Positions 33,742 to 43,576 of a DNA stretch of 64,000 nt are shown here, piece after piece (within the stretch, counting starts at the first letter, position 1; each line of letters begins with the position of its first letter). The translations under genes were made by a program, and so were the position numbers. This DNA comes from Alphaproteobacteria bacterium UBA1301 (GTDB taxonomy: Bacteria > Pseudomonadota > Alphaproteobacteria > Micropepsales > Micropepsaceae). Under the pieces are notes generated by a model. The model was not told the DNA's origin. It did no database searches and saw only the letters and a list, made by a program, of their open reading frames with translations. The stretch spans positions 823,111 through 887,110 of the forward strand of contig DBUB01000010.1 in the NCBI GenBank assembly GCA_002307725.1. Direction: 5' to 3'.

Positions 33742-34209
33742 TTATTCGGTCATCTCAGCTTCGTCGCCTTCGTCTTCTTCCTCGCCGTCATCTTCGCCCT
33801 CGGCCAAGGTGAAGGACGGGGTGCTGCCGGTTCCGGCCACCGGCGGAACGCCCGGCTGGTCGCCAGCGCCAGCCACCGGACGCGGCTGTTGGGCGGCCTG
33901 CTGGGCCTGCCACTGTGCCTGCTGCGCCTGGGCGGCGGCCATGATGCGATAGTAGTGCTCGGCGTGTTGAAGATAGCTTTCGGCCATGATGCGGTCGCCG
34001 CTGGCATTCGAATCGCGGGCGAGCTGCAGGTACTTTTCATAGATATGAGAGGCGGTACCACGGATTTTCACTTCGGGGCCGCTCGAATCGTAGCTGCGGT
34101 TCGGGTTGAATCCACCACCACCGCCGCCGCTGCCATTGCCGCCGCCGCCACTGATGTGACCGTTATGACCGTTCTGCGGCCTGCGGCCGCCTCTCCGAGA
34201 TCGTTTCAC
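33742..34209 (-). CDS. DUF4167 domain protein, Gly-rich
   Basis: A 155-residue protein. A basic N-terminus (MKRSRRGGRRPQNGHN), a Gly-rich run, then the DUF4167 core RSYDSSGPEVKIRGTASHIYEKYLQLARDSNASGDR ending with AESYLQHAEHYYRIMA (about 38-90). The C-terminus is Gln/Ala/Pro-rich and ends in an acidic Glu/Asp tail. The family is restricted to Alphaproteobacteria and sits beside prmC and clpB, as here. The function is unknown; the charge pattern suggests nucleic-acid or ribosome association, which is inference. Confidence 0.92.
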   Translation of the reverse strand: MKRSRRGGRRPQNGHNGHISGGGGNGSGGGGGGFNPNRSYDSSGPEVKIRGTASHIYEKYLQLARDSNASGDRIMAESYLQHAEHYYRIMAAAQAQQAQWQAQQAAQQPRPVAGAGDQPGVPPVAGTGSTPSFTLAEGEDDGEEEDEGDEAEMTE

Positions 34210-34415
34210 TGTATCCCCTTGGGTTCGGACCGAAGCGCACTTTGTGGACCATTACGTCCACTGCGCGCGCGCAGGCCGCCTTGCATAAATAACATTCGAA
34301 ATACGTCTTTCGCAGTGCCAGAGGCCGGGCGCGATTTACGCGCCATATCCGCCGGGCCCTAAGGCCACAGGCTGGGCGCCTCTCCCCAAGATTGGAAACT
34401 AGCTGGAAGCCAGGG

Positions 34416-35231
34416 TCATTCCAACACTTTTTTCGCCGGTGCCCTTACCGCAAGCCCGGTAACCACAACTCGCGGGATTCCCGCCAAGTCTGGGGCGACA
34501 TGATGGACCGACAATCCTTCCGCCGCCATCAGGGATTGTGCTGATTCGGCCTGTCCGGCGCCAATTTCGACAAAAGCCGTTCCCGAGCCCAAGCGCCGAA
34601 ACCCGGCCGCCAAGGCTCTTACCGCGTCAAGGCCATCCGGCCCGCCGTCGAGGGCGCCGAGCGGCTCGTAGTCGCGCACCTCGGGTTCCAGACCCGCGAT
34701 ATCGCCTGACGGGATATAAGGCGGGTTCGAAACGATCACATCCCAAGGCCCGCCCGCCAGATCGTTCAGCCAGTTGCCGCGGCGGATTTCGGCGCGGGCC
34801 GTAAGGTCGTGACGGGCTATGTTGCGCCCCGCCACAACAAGCGCTTGGTCAGAACCATCAATACCTAAGCCGCGGGCGTTCGGATATTCCTTTAACAACG
34901 CGACAAGCAGACATCCCGATCCGGTTCCGAGGTCGAGAATCTTCAGCGGTGCGGAACTGCCGGGGAAACGGTCGAGCACCTGCTCGACGATGGTTTCGGT
35001 TTCGGGGCGTGGGATCAGAATGCCGGGTTCGACCTCGAATTCCAGGCTCCAGAATTCCTTCGCCCCGATGATGTAGGCGACCGGCTCGCGCGCCAGGCGG
35101 CGCTTCACGAGGGCCTCGAACTGGCCGGGATTGCGCTGGGCGTAATCCCAGAGCAGCCGCGAATCGAGCCGGGGATTGCCGACACCCGCCGCGCTGAGAC
35201 GGCGGATCGCTGCGGGACGGGGATCGCTCAC
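34416..35231 (-). CDS. prmC: Release factor glutamine methyltransferase PrmC (HemK)
   Basis: A 271-residue SAM-dependent methyltransferase that N5-methylates the glutamine of the GGQ motif in release factors. An N-terminal helical domain (1-85) precedes the Rossmann domain with SAM motif LDLGTGSGCLLVAL and the catalytic NPPY (VSNPPYIPSGD). The start overlaps the prfA stop by 4 bases (ATGA), coupling the enzyme to its substrate. The gap downstream (34210-34415) contains only a GGCGCG/CGCGCC hairpin (34328-34344). Confidence 0.95.
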   Translation of the reverse strand: MSDPRPAAIRRLSAAGVGNPRLDSRLLWDYAQRNPGQFEALVKRRLAREPVAYIIGAKEFWSLEFEVEPGILIPRPETETIVEQVLDRFPGSSAPLKILDLGTGSGCLLVALLKEYPNARGLGIDGSDQALVVAGRNIARHDLTARAEIRRGNWLNDLAGGPWDVIVSNPPYIPSGDIAGLEPEVRDYEPLGALDGGPDGLDAVRALAAGFRRLGSGTAFVEIGAGQAESAQSLMAAEGLSVHHVAPDLAGIPRVVVTGLAVRAPAKKVLE

Positions 35232-36310
35232 GCTTCGTCCGATTCGAGTTCGGCGAGGCGGCCAGCCTGATCTTCGGTGACCAGGGCATCGATGACATCG
35301 CTGAGATCGTCGCCCGAAATGATGCGATCGAGCTTGTAGAGGGTGAGATTGATTCGGTGGTCGGTCACCCGCCCTTGCGGGAAATTGTAGGTACGGATGC
35401 GCTCGGAGCGGTCGCCTGAGCCGACCAGGGACTTGCGTTCGCTGGCGCGGGCGGAATCGATCCGCGTGCGTTCCATGTCGTAGAGGCGGGCCTTAAGCAG
35501 CTTCATGGCCTGGGCCTTGTTCTTGTGCTGCGATTTCTCGGTCTGCTGCGCGACGGCGATTCCGGTGGGAAGATGGGTGATGCGCACCGCACTTTCGGTC
35601 TTGTTGACGTGCTGACCACCAGCGCCTTGGGCGCGATAGACATCGATGCGCAGATCCTTGTCGTTGATAACGACGTCGACGTCTTCGGCTTCGGGCAGCA
35701 CGGCAACGGTTGCCGCCGAGGTATGAATGCGCCCGCCCGCTTCGGTCACCGGCACGCGCTGAACACGATGGACGCCGCTCTCGAACTTGAGCTTGGCAAA
35801 AACGCCCAGCCCCTGCACATCCATGACGGCATCCTTGATGCCGCCAAGATCGGATTCGGAAAGGCTCATCAGCTCGATCTTCCAGCCCTGCAACTGGCAA
35901 TAGCGCTGGTACATTTTCAACAGGTCGCCGGCGAACAGCGCCGCCTCGTCGCCACCGGTGCCGGCGCGAATTTCAAGGATGGCAGAGGAATTGTCGGCGG
36001 TGTCTTTGGGCAGGAGCTGAAGCTTGAGGGCGTGTTCAAGCTTTTCCAGCGTGACTTTCAGTTCCGCCCTCTCCTCTTCCGCCAGCGAGCGCATCTCGGA
36101 ATCCGTGGACGGATCGTTGAACAGAGCGTCGGCATCCTCGAACTGCCGCTGGGCCCCGCGGTAGGCGGTGGTGGCTTCCACCACCGGCGCCAGTTCGGCG
36201 TGTTCCTTCGACAGCTTGACGAAGGCGGGACCGGCGAGACCCGACGACAGCTCCGCCTCCACGGCGTGGAAACGGTCGAGCAGACGTTCGAGCTTGTTGG
36301 TCGGGATCAT
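35228..36310 (-). CDS. prfA: Peptide chain release factor 1
   Basis: A 360-residue RF1. The stop-codon recognition region contains the PxT tripeptide (PVTEAGGR), and the universally conserved GGQ catalytic motif is at about residue 235 (QGAGGQHVNKTESAVRITH), which PrmC methylates. It releases peptides at UAA and UAG. It is full length with no frameshift. Confidence 0.97.
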   Translation of the reverse strand: MIPTNKLERLLDRFHAVEAELSSGLAGPAFVKLSKEHAELAPVVEATTAYRGAQRQFEDADALFNDPSTDSEMRSLAEEERAELKVTLEKLEHALKLQLLPKDTADNSSAILEIRAGTGGDEAALFAGDLLKMYQRYCQLQGWKIELMSLSESDLGGIKDAVMDVQGLGVFAKLKFESGVHRVQRVPVTEAGGRIHTSAATVAVLPEAEDVDVVINDKDLRIDVYRAQGAGGQHVNKTESAVRITHLPTGIAVAQQTEKSQHKNKAQAMKLLKARLYDMERTRIDSARASERKSLVGSGDRSERIRTYNFPQGRVTDHRINLTLYKLDRIISGDDLSDVIDALVTEDQAGRLAELESDEA

Positions 36311-36389
36311 CAGAGGTGGCAGATACCACGACAGGGCGGCGCACGGAAACCCCGTCCCCGGCGAAATCGCTGTGCTAGGCGTTCCTGCG

Positions 36390-37346
36390 CTAACCCTGGC
36401 GCTTCCGGTTCACCCACGGACTCGCCGCGGCGAGCTTGAGGCGGAATTCTTTGCGACCGTAATCAATCGACACGGTCTGGAATTCGCGCAGGAAGTTAAG
36501 GCCGATCAACAACGCCGGTTGGTCGGCAAGGTCCCAGATCTTGAAGATATCGAGATCAGCGATCCCGATTTCGCAGCCCGAAAATTCGAGATTGCCGAGC
36601 AGGATGGTCGACACCTTCACCACTTTGCCGGTGCGCGAGCCACCGGTGATCCCGGTCAGCTCAATGTCGCGATCACCGGCATAACCGGGACCGATCCGCA
36701 TTAACGCCTGGCGCAGCGCCTCATTGCCGACCGAAACCTCGGCCCCGGTGTCGAGGAATGCGGTTGTCACCACGCTGTCGACCCGGCAGGCGAAGGACCG
36801 CAAATGGCCGTCGTCGCCGGGCGCGGCAATTAGCGACTCGGTGCTCGTGTGATCGACCCACTCGGCCGGCAGACAATCAGAGACGCGCAGCGTCCGCTTT
36901 TTGAAATCGAAGATCACGCGATGCTTGCCGATGGCGTCGAGGCCGAGGAACCCGTCAGCCTTGAGCAGCGCGCGCGGCAGCACCGGCATCTGGAGATTGT
37001 CGCGCACCACGGCCCCGAAACGAAGCTCGTCCACCGGCACGCTGGGCGCCGATACCGCGCGGATGATGCCCTGTACCGTCACCGAATGGCCGACCGGCAG
37101 ACGCAGCGCCTTAGCCACATCATCCGAAATCACGCTGTGGTCGGCGCCGGTATCGACGACAAAATGGAACGGCCCCTTACCGTTGATGCGCACGGCTGTG
37201 GTGAGCTGGCGATCCTTGATCTTGACCTGGGCCGGAAGCGGTTCGAACCCGTTTTGGTTTTCGGCGAAGGCGGCCTTGGCGAATGCGAGCGAAGCAAGTC
37301 CGCACCCGATCAAATGCCGGCGCGGCAATGCGATCCTGGACTGCAT
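36390..37346 (-). CDS. Two-domain retropepsin-like aspartic protease, exported
   Basis: A 318-residue protein from ATG 37346. The signal sequence has a twin-arginine-like LPRRHLIGCGLASLAFA. Two retropepsin-type half-domains follow, each with the aspartic signature: FVVDTGADHSVIS (Asp65) and AFLDTGAEVSVG (Asp199). The second ends with LLIGLNFLREF. A single chain carrying two DTG loops could fold as an internal dimer like pepsin, without needing homodimerisation. Periplasmic aspartyl proteases of this type in Alphaproteobacteria cleave membrane proteins; the substrate here is unknown. Confidence 0.85.
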   Translation of the reverse strand: MQSRIALPRRHLIGCGLASLAFAKAAFAENQNGFEPLPAQVKIKDRQLTTAVRINGKGPFHFVVDTGADHSVISDDVAKALRLPVGHSVTVQGIIRAVSAPSVPVDELRFGAVVRDNLQMPVLPRALLKADGFLGLDAIGKHRVIFDFKKRTLRVSDCLPAEWVDHTSTESLIAAPGDDGHLRSFACRVDSVVTTAFLDTGAEVSVGNEALRQALMRIGPGYAGDRDIELTGITGGSRTGKVVKVSTILLGNLEFSGCEIGIADLDIFKIWDLADQPALLIGLNFLREFQTVSIDYGRKEFRLKLAAASPWVNRKRQG

Positions 37347-37460
37347 GTGTTTCCCCCAAGGGGCACCTCTCATGCGGCGGAGATGCCTCAGTTCACACTA
37401 GCAGAAACAGGATGTCTCTACAGTTCATTTCTGCGCGAGGAGGACGGTCAGGACAGGTGG

Positions 37461-38582
37461 TCAGTCGGTGGGATCGTTGCGCGCGGCTTCGATTTCGGCC
37501 GCTTTCTTTTCCACCAGCTCAACGACGTGCTCGATCAGATCTGGATTCTGAATACGGTAGACCGGCTTGCCGTTGAGATAGATCTGGCCGTGGCCCTTGC
37601 CGGCACCACCGCCGGTGAAGCCGATATCGGTGCCGAGCGCCTCGCCCGGGCCGTTGACGACGCAGCCGATGATCGACAGCGACATCGGCGTGGTGATGTG
37701 TTTGAGGCGGTCTTCCAGCGTCTTGACGGTGTTGATCACGTCGAAGCCCTGACGGGCGCAAGACGGGCACGAGATGATGTTCACACCGCGCGAGCGCAGA
37801 CCCAGCGACTTCAGGATATCGAAGCCGACGCGCACCTCCTCCACCGGATCAGCCGACAGTGAGACGCGGATGGTATCGCCGATGCCGCCCCACAAGAGGT
37901 TGCCCATACCGATCGCCGACTTCACCGTGCCGGAGATGAGGCCGCCAGCTTCGGTGATGCCGAGATGCAAGGGGCAATCGATCGCTTCGGCCAGGGCGCG
38001 ATAAGATGCGACGGCCAGGAAAGCGTCGGACGCCTTCACCGAAATCTTGTATTCGCGAAAATTGTTGTCGTCGAGGATGCGGGCATGGCTGAGGGCACTC
38101 TCAACCATCGCTTCAGGGCACGGCTCGCCGTACTTTTCCATCAGCTCTTTTTCGAGCGAGCCGGCATTGACGCCGATGCGTATCGCGCAGCCGTGATCTT
38201 TCGCAGCCTTCACCACCTCGCGAACGCGATCGGCCGAGCCGATGTTGCCGGGGTTGATGCGCAGACACGCCGCGCCCGCTTCCGCCGCTTCGATGGCGCG
38301 CTTGTAGTGAAAGTGGATGTCGGCCACGACCGGAATCGTAGAAGCCTTGCAGATCGCCTTCATCGCCGCGGTGGCGTCTTCGTCAGGGCACGAGACGCGC
38401 ACGATGTCGGCGCCCGCCTCTTCGATGGCACGAATTTGGTCGATGGTCGCCTTGGCATCGGCCGTGACCGTATTGGTCATGGTCTGTACACTGATCGGAG
38501 CATCGCCGCCGATGGCAACCGGCCCGACATGAATCTGCCGGCTCTGACGCCGATGGATTTCGCGATAGGTGCGGACGCTCAT
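37461..38582 (-). CDS. ispG: 4-hydroxy-3-methylbut-2-enyl-diphosphate synthase (flavodoxin type)
   Basis: A 373-residue 4Fe-4S enzyme of the MEP pathway that reduces MEcPP to HMBPP. The N-terminal TIM-barrel has VAIGGDAPISVQTM and the C-terminal cluster ligands are in SCPSCARQ and the CVVNGPGEA motif. It follows the RodZ-like gene, as in other Alphaproteobacteria. With ispDF, this window encodes three steps of the pathway. Confidence 0.96.
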   Translation of the reverse strand: MSVRTYREIHRRQSRQIHVGPVAIGGDAPISVQTMTNTVTADAKATIDQIRAIEEAGADIVRVSCPDEDATAAMKAICKASTIPVVADIHFHYKRAIEAAEAGAACLRINPGNIGSADRVREVVKAAKDHGCAIRIGVNAGSLEKELMEKYGEPCPEAMVESALSHARILDDNNFREYKISVKASDAFLAVASYRALAEAIDCPLHLGITEAGGLISGTVKSAIGMGNLLWGGIGDTIRVSLSADPVEEVRVGFDILKSLGLRSRGVNIISCPSCARQGFDVINTVKTLEDRLKHITTPMSLSIIGCVVNGPGEALGTDIGFTGGGAGKGHGQIYLNGKPVYRIQNPDLIEHVVELVEKKAAEIEAARNDPTD

Positions 38583-38609
38583 GGCAACCCTTTAGCCTGT
38601 AAGGTTTTG

Positions 38610-38660
38610 TCTTGTCACGCTTCTTAGCCGAAAACTGATACCAACTTTTCGGCAAGCGCG
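38610..38660. repeat. Structured dispersed repeat, copy E (rodZ-ispG gap)
   Basis: The inner stem is a perfect 8-bp match GCCGAAAA (38627-38634) with TTTTCGGC (38646-38653), and the outer CGCTT/AAGCG extends it. The right end abuts the stop codon of the RodZ-like gene (38661). It is in the same orientation as the other copies although the genes here are on the minus strand. Confidence 0.78.
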
Positions 38661-39692
38661 CTACCGGCCGTGGTTACCACCATTGCGATCCATAATCGAC
38701 TGCGGATCGAGCGAAATTTCTTCCGCCGTTTCCTGGGACTTGCCGGCTATGCCCAGCACAGCGCCGTCGAGTTCGACCTGCACTGCCCCTGCATTCGATG
38801 TGGTTAATGTGAGGCCCACTATGTTGGGCACGCGATAGCTGTCGCCGGGCTTCAACATGCGGTTCTGGTAGATTCGGCCACCTTGGCCTTGCACCAGAAT
38901 GCGCGTGGCGTCGCGGGCCCGCAGAACAACGCGAACCGGCTTACCGACGTCGCCATAGACTTGACCTTGCGGCGGTGGCGCGGCGACAACGGGTTGTTCG
39001 GGAACGTCGGCTGTCTGCTGCCCGCCGGGCTTCGCCGCATTCGGCTGCCCCGGAACGGCAGCGTCCGGAGTTGCGTTGGGGTCAGTCTGTCCCGCCAGAA
39101 CAGCGGCCGCAGATTGCGCCAGGGCCGGTGCCGGCGTTTCGACGGGTTTCACGATCGGCTTGTACGCGAGGGAATGCTTGACCATCGTCGGCGCCGGCTC
39201 GACCGTCTTATCGTTGAGCATGCGGTCGGCGGACGCGGCAAGTTGATAAGCGCCGTAGAGCACGAGCAGCACGACGATGCCGGCCATGATCTTCCAGCCC
39301 TGCGGCATGCGATGTTCGTCGTCGTCGATCACCGTAATCGGCGTCAGCGCCGGATCGGCGCGGCCAGCGATCTCGGCCTTGAAGCGTTCGACGCATTGCA
39401 CGGCATCGAGCCCAAGATAATCCGCATACGAACGAATGAACCCAACCGCATAGGTGCGGCCCGGCAACGCTTCGATGCGATCCTCTTCGAGGGCTTCGAG
39501 ATGATCTTTCCGAATTTTGAGTACGCGCGACACTGCCGCCAGATCATCCCCACGCCTGAGTCGTGCGGTGCGCAGATCCTGGCCTACCGTATCGAGCGGC
39601 GCGTCCACATCGTCAGAGATTTCGCGCAAGTGGATGCGCCTGCGCTCGAGAGCACCGTCATCATCCAAGGTAAGTCGCGTAACTTTGGTCAT
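38661..39692 (-). CDS. RodZ-like cytoskeletal HTH membrane protein
   Basis: A 343-residue protein. An N-terminal Xre-type helix-turn-helix (about 35-100: VGQDLRTARLRRGDDLAAVSRVLKIRKDHLEAL and AVGFIRSYADYLGLD), one transmembrane helix (about 138-158), a Pro/Ala-rich periplasmic linker, and a C-terminal DUF4115 beta domain (RVVLRARDATRILVQ). This is the RodZ layout; RodZ links MreB to the elongation machinery. No Shine-Dalgarno sequence is obvious before the ATG. It precedes ispG, an arrangement seen in many bacteria. Confidence 0.88.
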   Translation of the reverse strand: MTKVTRLTLDDDGALERRRIHLREISDDVDAPLDTVGQDLRTARLRRGDDLAAVSRVLKIRKDHLEALEEDRIEALPGRTYAVGFIRSYADYLGLDAVQCVERFKAEIAGRADPALTPITVIDDDEHRMPQGWKIMAGIVVLLVLYGAYQLAASADRMLNDKTVEPAPTMVKHSLAYKPIVKPVETPAPALAQSAAAVLAGQTDPNATPDAAVPGQPNAAKPGGQQTADVPEQPVVAAPPPQGQVYGDVGKPVRVVLRARDATRILVQGQGGRIYQNRMLKPGDSYRVPNIVGLTLTTSNAGAVQVELDGAVLGIAGKSQETAEEISLDPQSIMDRNGGNHGR

Positions 39693-39755
39693 GAAGTGAA
39701 AAGCACCCGCTCTGCGCCGCCATCAATGCGCGCAACAGTGACTATCTTGTTGCTT

Positions 39756-39783
39756 CGATTAGTAACTTATATTGTGCAGTCAA
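39756..39783 (-). promoter_or_regulatory. Possible sigma-70 promoter of the rodZ-like gene
   Basis: On the minus strand, TTGACT (39783-39778) is followed 16 bases later by TAATCG (39761-39756). The leader would be about 57 bases. The 263-bp gap otherwise holds the hairpin CGTGCC/GGCACG (39844-39861), a possible ptsP terminator. Confidence 0.45.
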
Positions 39784-39955
39784 GCCACGGAAATATAGGT
39801 TTTTGTGGTTAGTTCCAGTACGCCCCAAACGTGATCGCGTTGCCGTGCCTTAAGCGGCACGTCGCTGCTGACAAAAATTGCGGCCCTGAGCGAGCGCAAC
39901 ATTCGTGACCCATTCCAGTTCGCACCGCAGTGTCATCCACGGGCGTGCGGGTTCC

Positions 39956-42223
39956 TTATTTCAGAATAACGCCGTGTTCGGCCGCGAAACCGATCAGCCG
40001 GGCACGCAAGGAATGGTCGGCCCGGTCGCACAACTTTCCGACGTATTGGGTAATCTCGCTGCAGTTGAGGCTCCGGATCATCATCTTGACCGGCCCAACG
40101 TTGCCAGGAGACATCGACAGAGAACGAATACCCAATCCGATCAATGTCATAGCATCGAGAGCCCGGCCCGCCATCTCGCCGCAGAGCGACAGATCCCCGC
40201 CGGTTTCCTTGGCGCTTTCGACAATTTGGCGGATCAGCGTCAGCGTGGCCGGGTTCAGCGCGTCGTAGCGGCGCGACACTCGCGGATTGGTACGATCGGC
40301 AGCAAAAGCAAACGACAACAAATCGTTGGAGCCGATTGATACAAAATCGGCGCTGCGCATGAGCTGTGGCAACATGAACGCGAGCGAGGGCACTTCCAAC
40401 ATGGCGCCGACCAGAACTTGACGCGGCTGGCGCTGGCCTAAGAGGCGCGCGCGTTCGATTTCGCGATCAACCAGCGCGCGCGCAGCATTGAATTCGGCAA
40501 CCGAGCTGATCATCGGCAACAAGATGCGCAGCACTCTGCCTGCTGCTGCGGCAATAAGCGCACGGACCTGGTAACGGAGCAAAGCCGGACGGTCGAGGGC
40601 AATGCGGATCGCTCGCCACCCCATGGCCGGGTTTTCCTCCCGTTCCCAGCGAGCGTAAGGCAAGACCTTGTCGCCGCCGAGGTCGAGGGTGCGGAATACC
40701 ACCGGCTTATCGCCCGCCGTATCCAACACCTCACGGTAGAAATCTATCTGGTGCGACAATTTCGGCATATTATCGCCGATCATGAATTGGATCTCGGTCC
40801 GGAACAGACCGATGCCGTCAGCGCCCGATTCTGCTAGGTGCGGCATATCGAGCAACAGGCCGGCATTCATCATCAGCTTGATGCGGATGCCGTCCTTGGT
40901 TTCCGCCGGCAACTCGCGAATGGTGGCGAACTGGGCGACGCGATGTTCGCGCAAGGTCCGTTTGGCAACGAACGCGTGGACGATCTCTTCGCCCGGCCGC
41001 AGGTGTACTTCGCCGCTCTCACCGTCGACCACCATCATGTCGGCGCCACGCGCCGCATCGGTGATACCCTTGCAGTCGCTGACCATCGGCAGACCCATGG
41101 CCCGCGCGACGATCGCCACATGCGAGGTGGACGCTGCCTCTTCCAGCACCAACCCGACCAGACGGTCGCGGCGATAATCGAGCAATTCGGCCGGCCCCAT
41201 GCCGCGCGCAACGAGGACGGAATCGTACGGCAGATCTTGACCCCGGCGACCAATCTCGCCGACCAGATGGCGCAAAAGCCGCCGCGCCAGATCATCGAGA
41301 TCGTGCGCCCGCTCACGCAGTAGCGGGTCATTCATCTTCGCGACACGCATGCGGGTTTCATCCTGCACGCGTTCGACCGCTGCTTCCGCGGTGAGCCCGC
41401 CGTTGATGGCATCGCGCATCTTCTGGCGCCAGCCGGCATCGTGGGCAAACAGGCGATAGGTCTCGATCACCTCGCGGCTCTCGCCGGTGAGGTCGAGTTC
41501 GCCGGAATCCAGCATGTGATCGACGGATTCGCGCAGCTTGCCGATCGCCTCTTCAAGACGCGCCAGCTCCACCGCCGGATCGTCGGCAATCATGCGCTCG
41601 ACTTTGACGCGCGGCTCATGCAGCACGACATGACCGACGGCGACGCCGTCCGAGAGGCCTTCGCCGCTGAACTTGCGCGGCCGGTCGGGTGCCAACTCGG
41701 GCTCGTCAAGTTCAGTGACGTTGAACAGCACGCCCTGCGCCACCACCTCGGCCAGCACCATGGCGACGGTCTGCAGCGCTTCGACTTCCTCTTCGGCATA
41801 GGTGCGAGCGGCACGGTTTTGCACCGTCAACACACCGAACACCTGGCCGCCGCGCACGATCGGCACGCCGAGGAAGGAATGATACGGGTCTTCGCCGGTT
41901 TCCGGGCGATACGAGAATTTTGGATGGTTCGGCGCGTTGGAGAGATTGACCGGCTCGCCAGTGTCGGAGACGAGGCCGACCAGGCCTTCACCGGACCTCA
42001 TACGGGTGTGATGCACGGCCGCCGGATTCAAGCCTTCGGTGGCGAACAGCTCCAAGGCCTTGCCGGCGCGACGCAGATAGATCGAGCAGACCTCGGCAAC
42101 CATGTTGGCGGCGATGACCGTGACCAGCTTGTCGAGTCGCTGTTGCGCGCTCGTCGCCTCGGCCATGATCTCGCGCAACCGCCGCAGCAGCGTCCGTGGA
42201 CCAGCGGCGGCAACGGGTGCCAT
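39956..42223 (-). CDS. ptsP: Phosphoenolpyruvate-protein phosphotransferase PtsP (nitrogen PTS EI)
   Basis: A 755-residue enzyme. An N-terminal GAF domain (about 25-165: RLDKLVTVIAANMVAEVCSIY) precedes an Enzyme I module with the phospho-accepting histidine in ASTSHVAIVARAM (near 361) and the PEP-binding barrel (LFRTEIQFM, SIGSNDLLSFAFAADR, SLCGEMAG). It feeds phosphate to NPr/EIIA(Ntr), signalling carbon/nitrogen balance. It lies 15 bases after lysC, a conserved alphaproteobacterial pair. Confidence 0.95.
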   Translation of the reverse strand: MAPVAAAGPRTLLRRLREIMAEATSAQQRLDKLVTVIAANMVAEVCSIYLRRAGKALELFATEGLNPAAVHHTRMRSGEGLVGLVSDTGEPVNLSNAPNHPKFSYRPETGEDPYHSFLGVPIVRGGQVFGVLTVQNRAARTYAEEEVEALQTVAMVLAEVVAQGVLFNVTELDEPELAPDRPRKFSGEGLSDGVAVGHVVLHEPRVKVERMIADDPAVELARLEEAIGKLRESVDHMLDSGELDLTGESREVIETYRLFAHDAGWRQKMRDAINGGLTAEAAVERVQDETRMRVAKMNDPLLRERAHDLDDLARRLLRHLVGEIGRRGQDLPYDSVLVARGMGPAELLDYRRDRLVGLVLEEAASTSHVAIVARAMGLPMVSDCKGITDAARGADMMVVDGESGEVHLRPGEEIVHAFVAKRTLREHRVAQFATIRELPAETKDGIRIKLMMNAGLLLDMPHLAESGADGIGLFRTEIQFMIGDNMPKLSHQIDFYREVLDTAGDKPVVFRTLDLGGDKVLPYARWEREENPAMGWRAIRIALDRPALLRYQVRALIAAAAGRVLRILLPMISSVAEFNAARALVDREIERARLLGQRQPRQVLVGAMLEVPSLAFMLPQLMRSADFVSIGSNDLLSFAFAADRTNPRVSRRYDALNPATLTLIRQIVESAKETGGDLSLCGEMAGRALDAMTLIGLGIRSLSMSPGNVGPVKMMIRSLNCSEITQYVGKLCDRADHSLRARLIGFAAEHGVILK

Positions 42224-42238
42224 GTCAATCGCCTCCCG

Positions 42239-43462
42239 TCATACGACGTCCAGCTCGTAAGCCGAGTGCAGCGACCGCACGGCGAGTTCGACGTATTCTT
42301 CGGGGATCAGCACGCTCACTTTGATCTCGGAGGTGGAGATCACCGAGATGTTGATGCCCTTTTCCGACAGCGTTTTGAACATCAACTGGGCCACGCCGGG
42401 ATGGGTGCGCATGCCGATGCCGATGATCGAAATCTTCGCCAGCTTGGCGTCCGACGTGATCTCGCGATAGCCGATTGTCGGCGCGGCCTCTTCCACCGCC
42501 TTCATTGCGCGCGACAGTTCGGTGCGTGGGCAGGTGAAGGTTAAGTCGGTGCGCTTGCCGTCGTCGGAGATGTTCTGCACGATCATGTCGACATTGATGC
42601 CGGCATCGGCGAGTGGCCCGAAAATGGCAGCGGCGATGCCGGGGTGATCCGGAATCTTCATCAGCGAAATCTTGGCTTCTTCGCGCGAATAGGCGATGCC
42701 GGTGACCGGTTTCTTTTCCACGATGTCTTCCTCGTCGCACAGAAGCGTGCCGCCCGCGTCGGGATCGAACGTCGACAAAACCCGGACGGGCACGCGGTGT
42801 TGCATAGCGATTTCCACCGAGCGCGTCTGCAAAACTTTGGCGCCCAATGAAGCCATTTCGAGCATTTCCTCGAAAGCGATCTTTTCCATCCGCCGCGCCT
42901 TGTCGGTGATGCGCGGGTCGGTGGTGTAGACGCCGTCGACGTCGGTGTAGATGTCGCAAAGATCGGCCTTGATCGCGGCCGCGACCGCAACCGCGCTGGT
43001 ATCAGACCCGCCGCGGCCGAGCGTCGAAATGCGCTCGCCTTCGGCGATGCCCTGGAAGCCAGCGACCACGGCGACGGTGCCGGATTCAAGGCAGGCGATC
43101 AGATTTTCCGGCGGCACATCTTCGATGCGGGCCGAGGCGTGCATGGCCGAGGTCTTCATCGGCATCTGCCAGCCGAGAAACGAGCGCGCCTTGACCCCGA
43201 TGGCACCGAGCGCGATGGCAAGCAACCCGCTGGTCACCTGCTCGCCGGAAGCGACGACGGTGTCGTATTCCTTAGGGTCGTAATGCTTGTCGAGGTCGTT
43301 AATCAGCTTGACCAGTTTGTTGGTCTCGCCAGCCATGGCTGATACCACCACCGCAACCTGATTGCCGCGGTCGACCTCTTTCTTGACCAACTGGGCCACA
43401 TTGCGGATGCGATCCAGGTCGGCCACCGAGGTCCCGCCGAATTTCATCGCAATCTTCGCCAT
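42239..43462 (-). CDS. lysC: Aspartate kinase (lysine-sensitive type)
   Basis: A 407-residue kinase starting the pathway to lysine, threonine and methionine. The N-terminal kinase domain has MKFGGTSVAD and RGGSDTSAVA; two ACT domains at about 265-400 give allosteric control. ATG 43462 (MAKIAMKFGG) is the family start; ATG 43498 upstream would add 12 residues. Divergent from ubiG. Confidence 0.95.
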   Translation of the reverse strand: MAKIAMKFGGTSVADLDRIRNVAQLVKKEVDRGNQVAVVVSAMAGETNKLVKLINDLDKHYDPKEYDTVVASGEQVTSGLLAIALGAIGVKARSFLGWQMPMKTSAMHASARIEDVPPENLIACLESGTVAVVAGFQGIAEGERISTLGRGGSDTSAVAVAAAIKADLCDIYTDVDGVYTTDPRITDKARRMEKIAFEEMLEMASLGAKVLQTRSVEIAMQHRVPVRVLSTFDPDAGGTLLCDEEDIVEKKPVTGIAYSREEAKISLMKIPDHPGIAAAIFGPLADAGINVDMIVQNISDDGKRTDLTFTCPRTELSRAMKAVEEAAPTIGYREITSDAKLAKISIIGIGMRTHPGVAQLMFKTLSEKGINISVISTSEIKVSVLIPEEYVELAVRSLHSAYELDVV

Positions 43463-43576
43463 GGCCCTGCCCGTTTCACGAACCGTTTGTTGCGTCATAC
43501 ATAACCGCCCGTTTCCCAGGGCTCAACCCGCGACTTCGCCTCCCCTGCGGCCAAGAGGTGCGATATAAGGTGCCCT

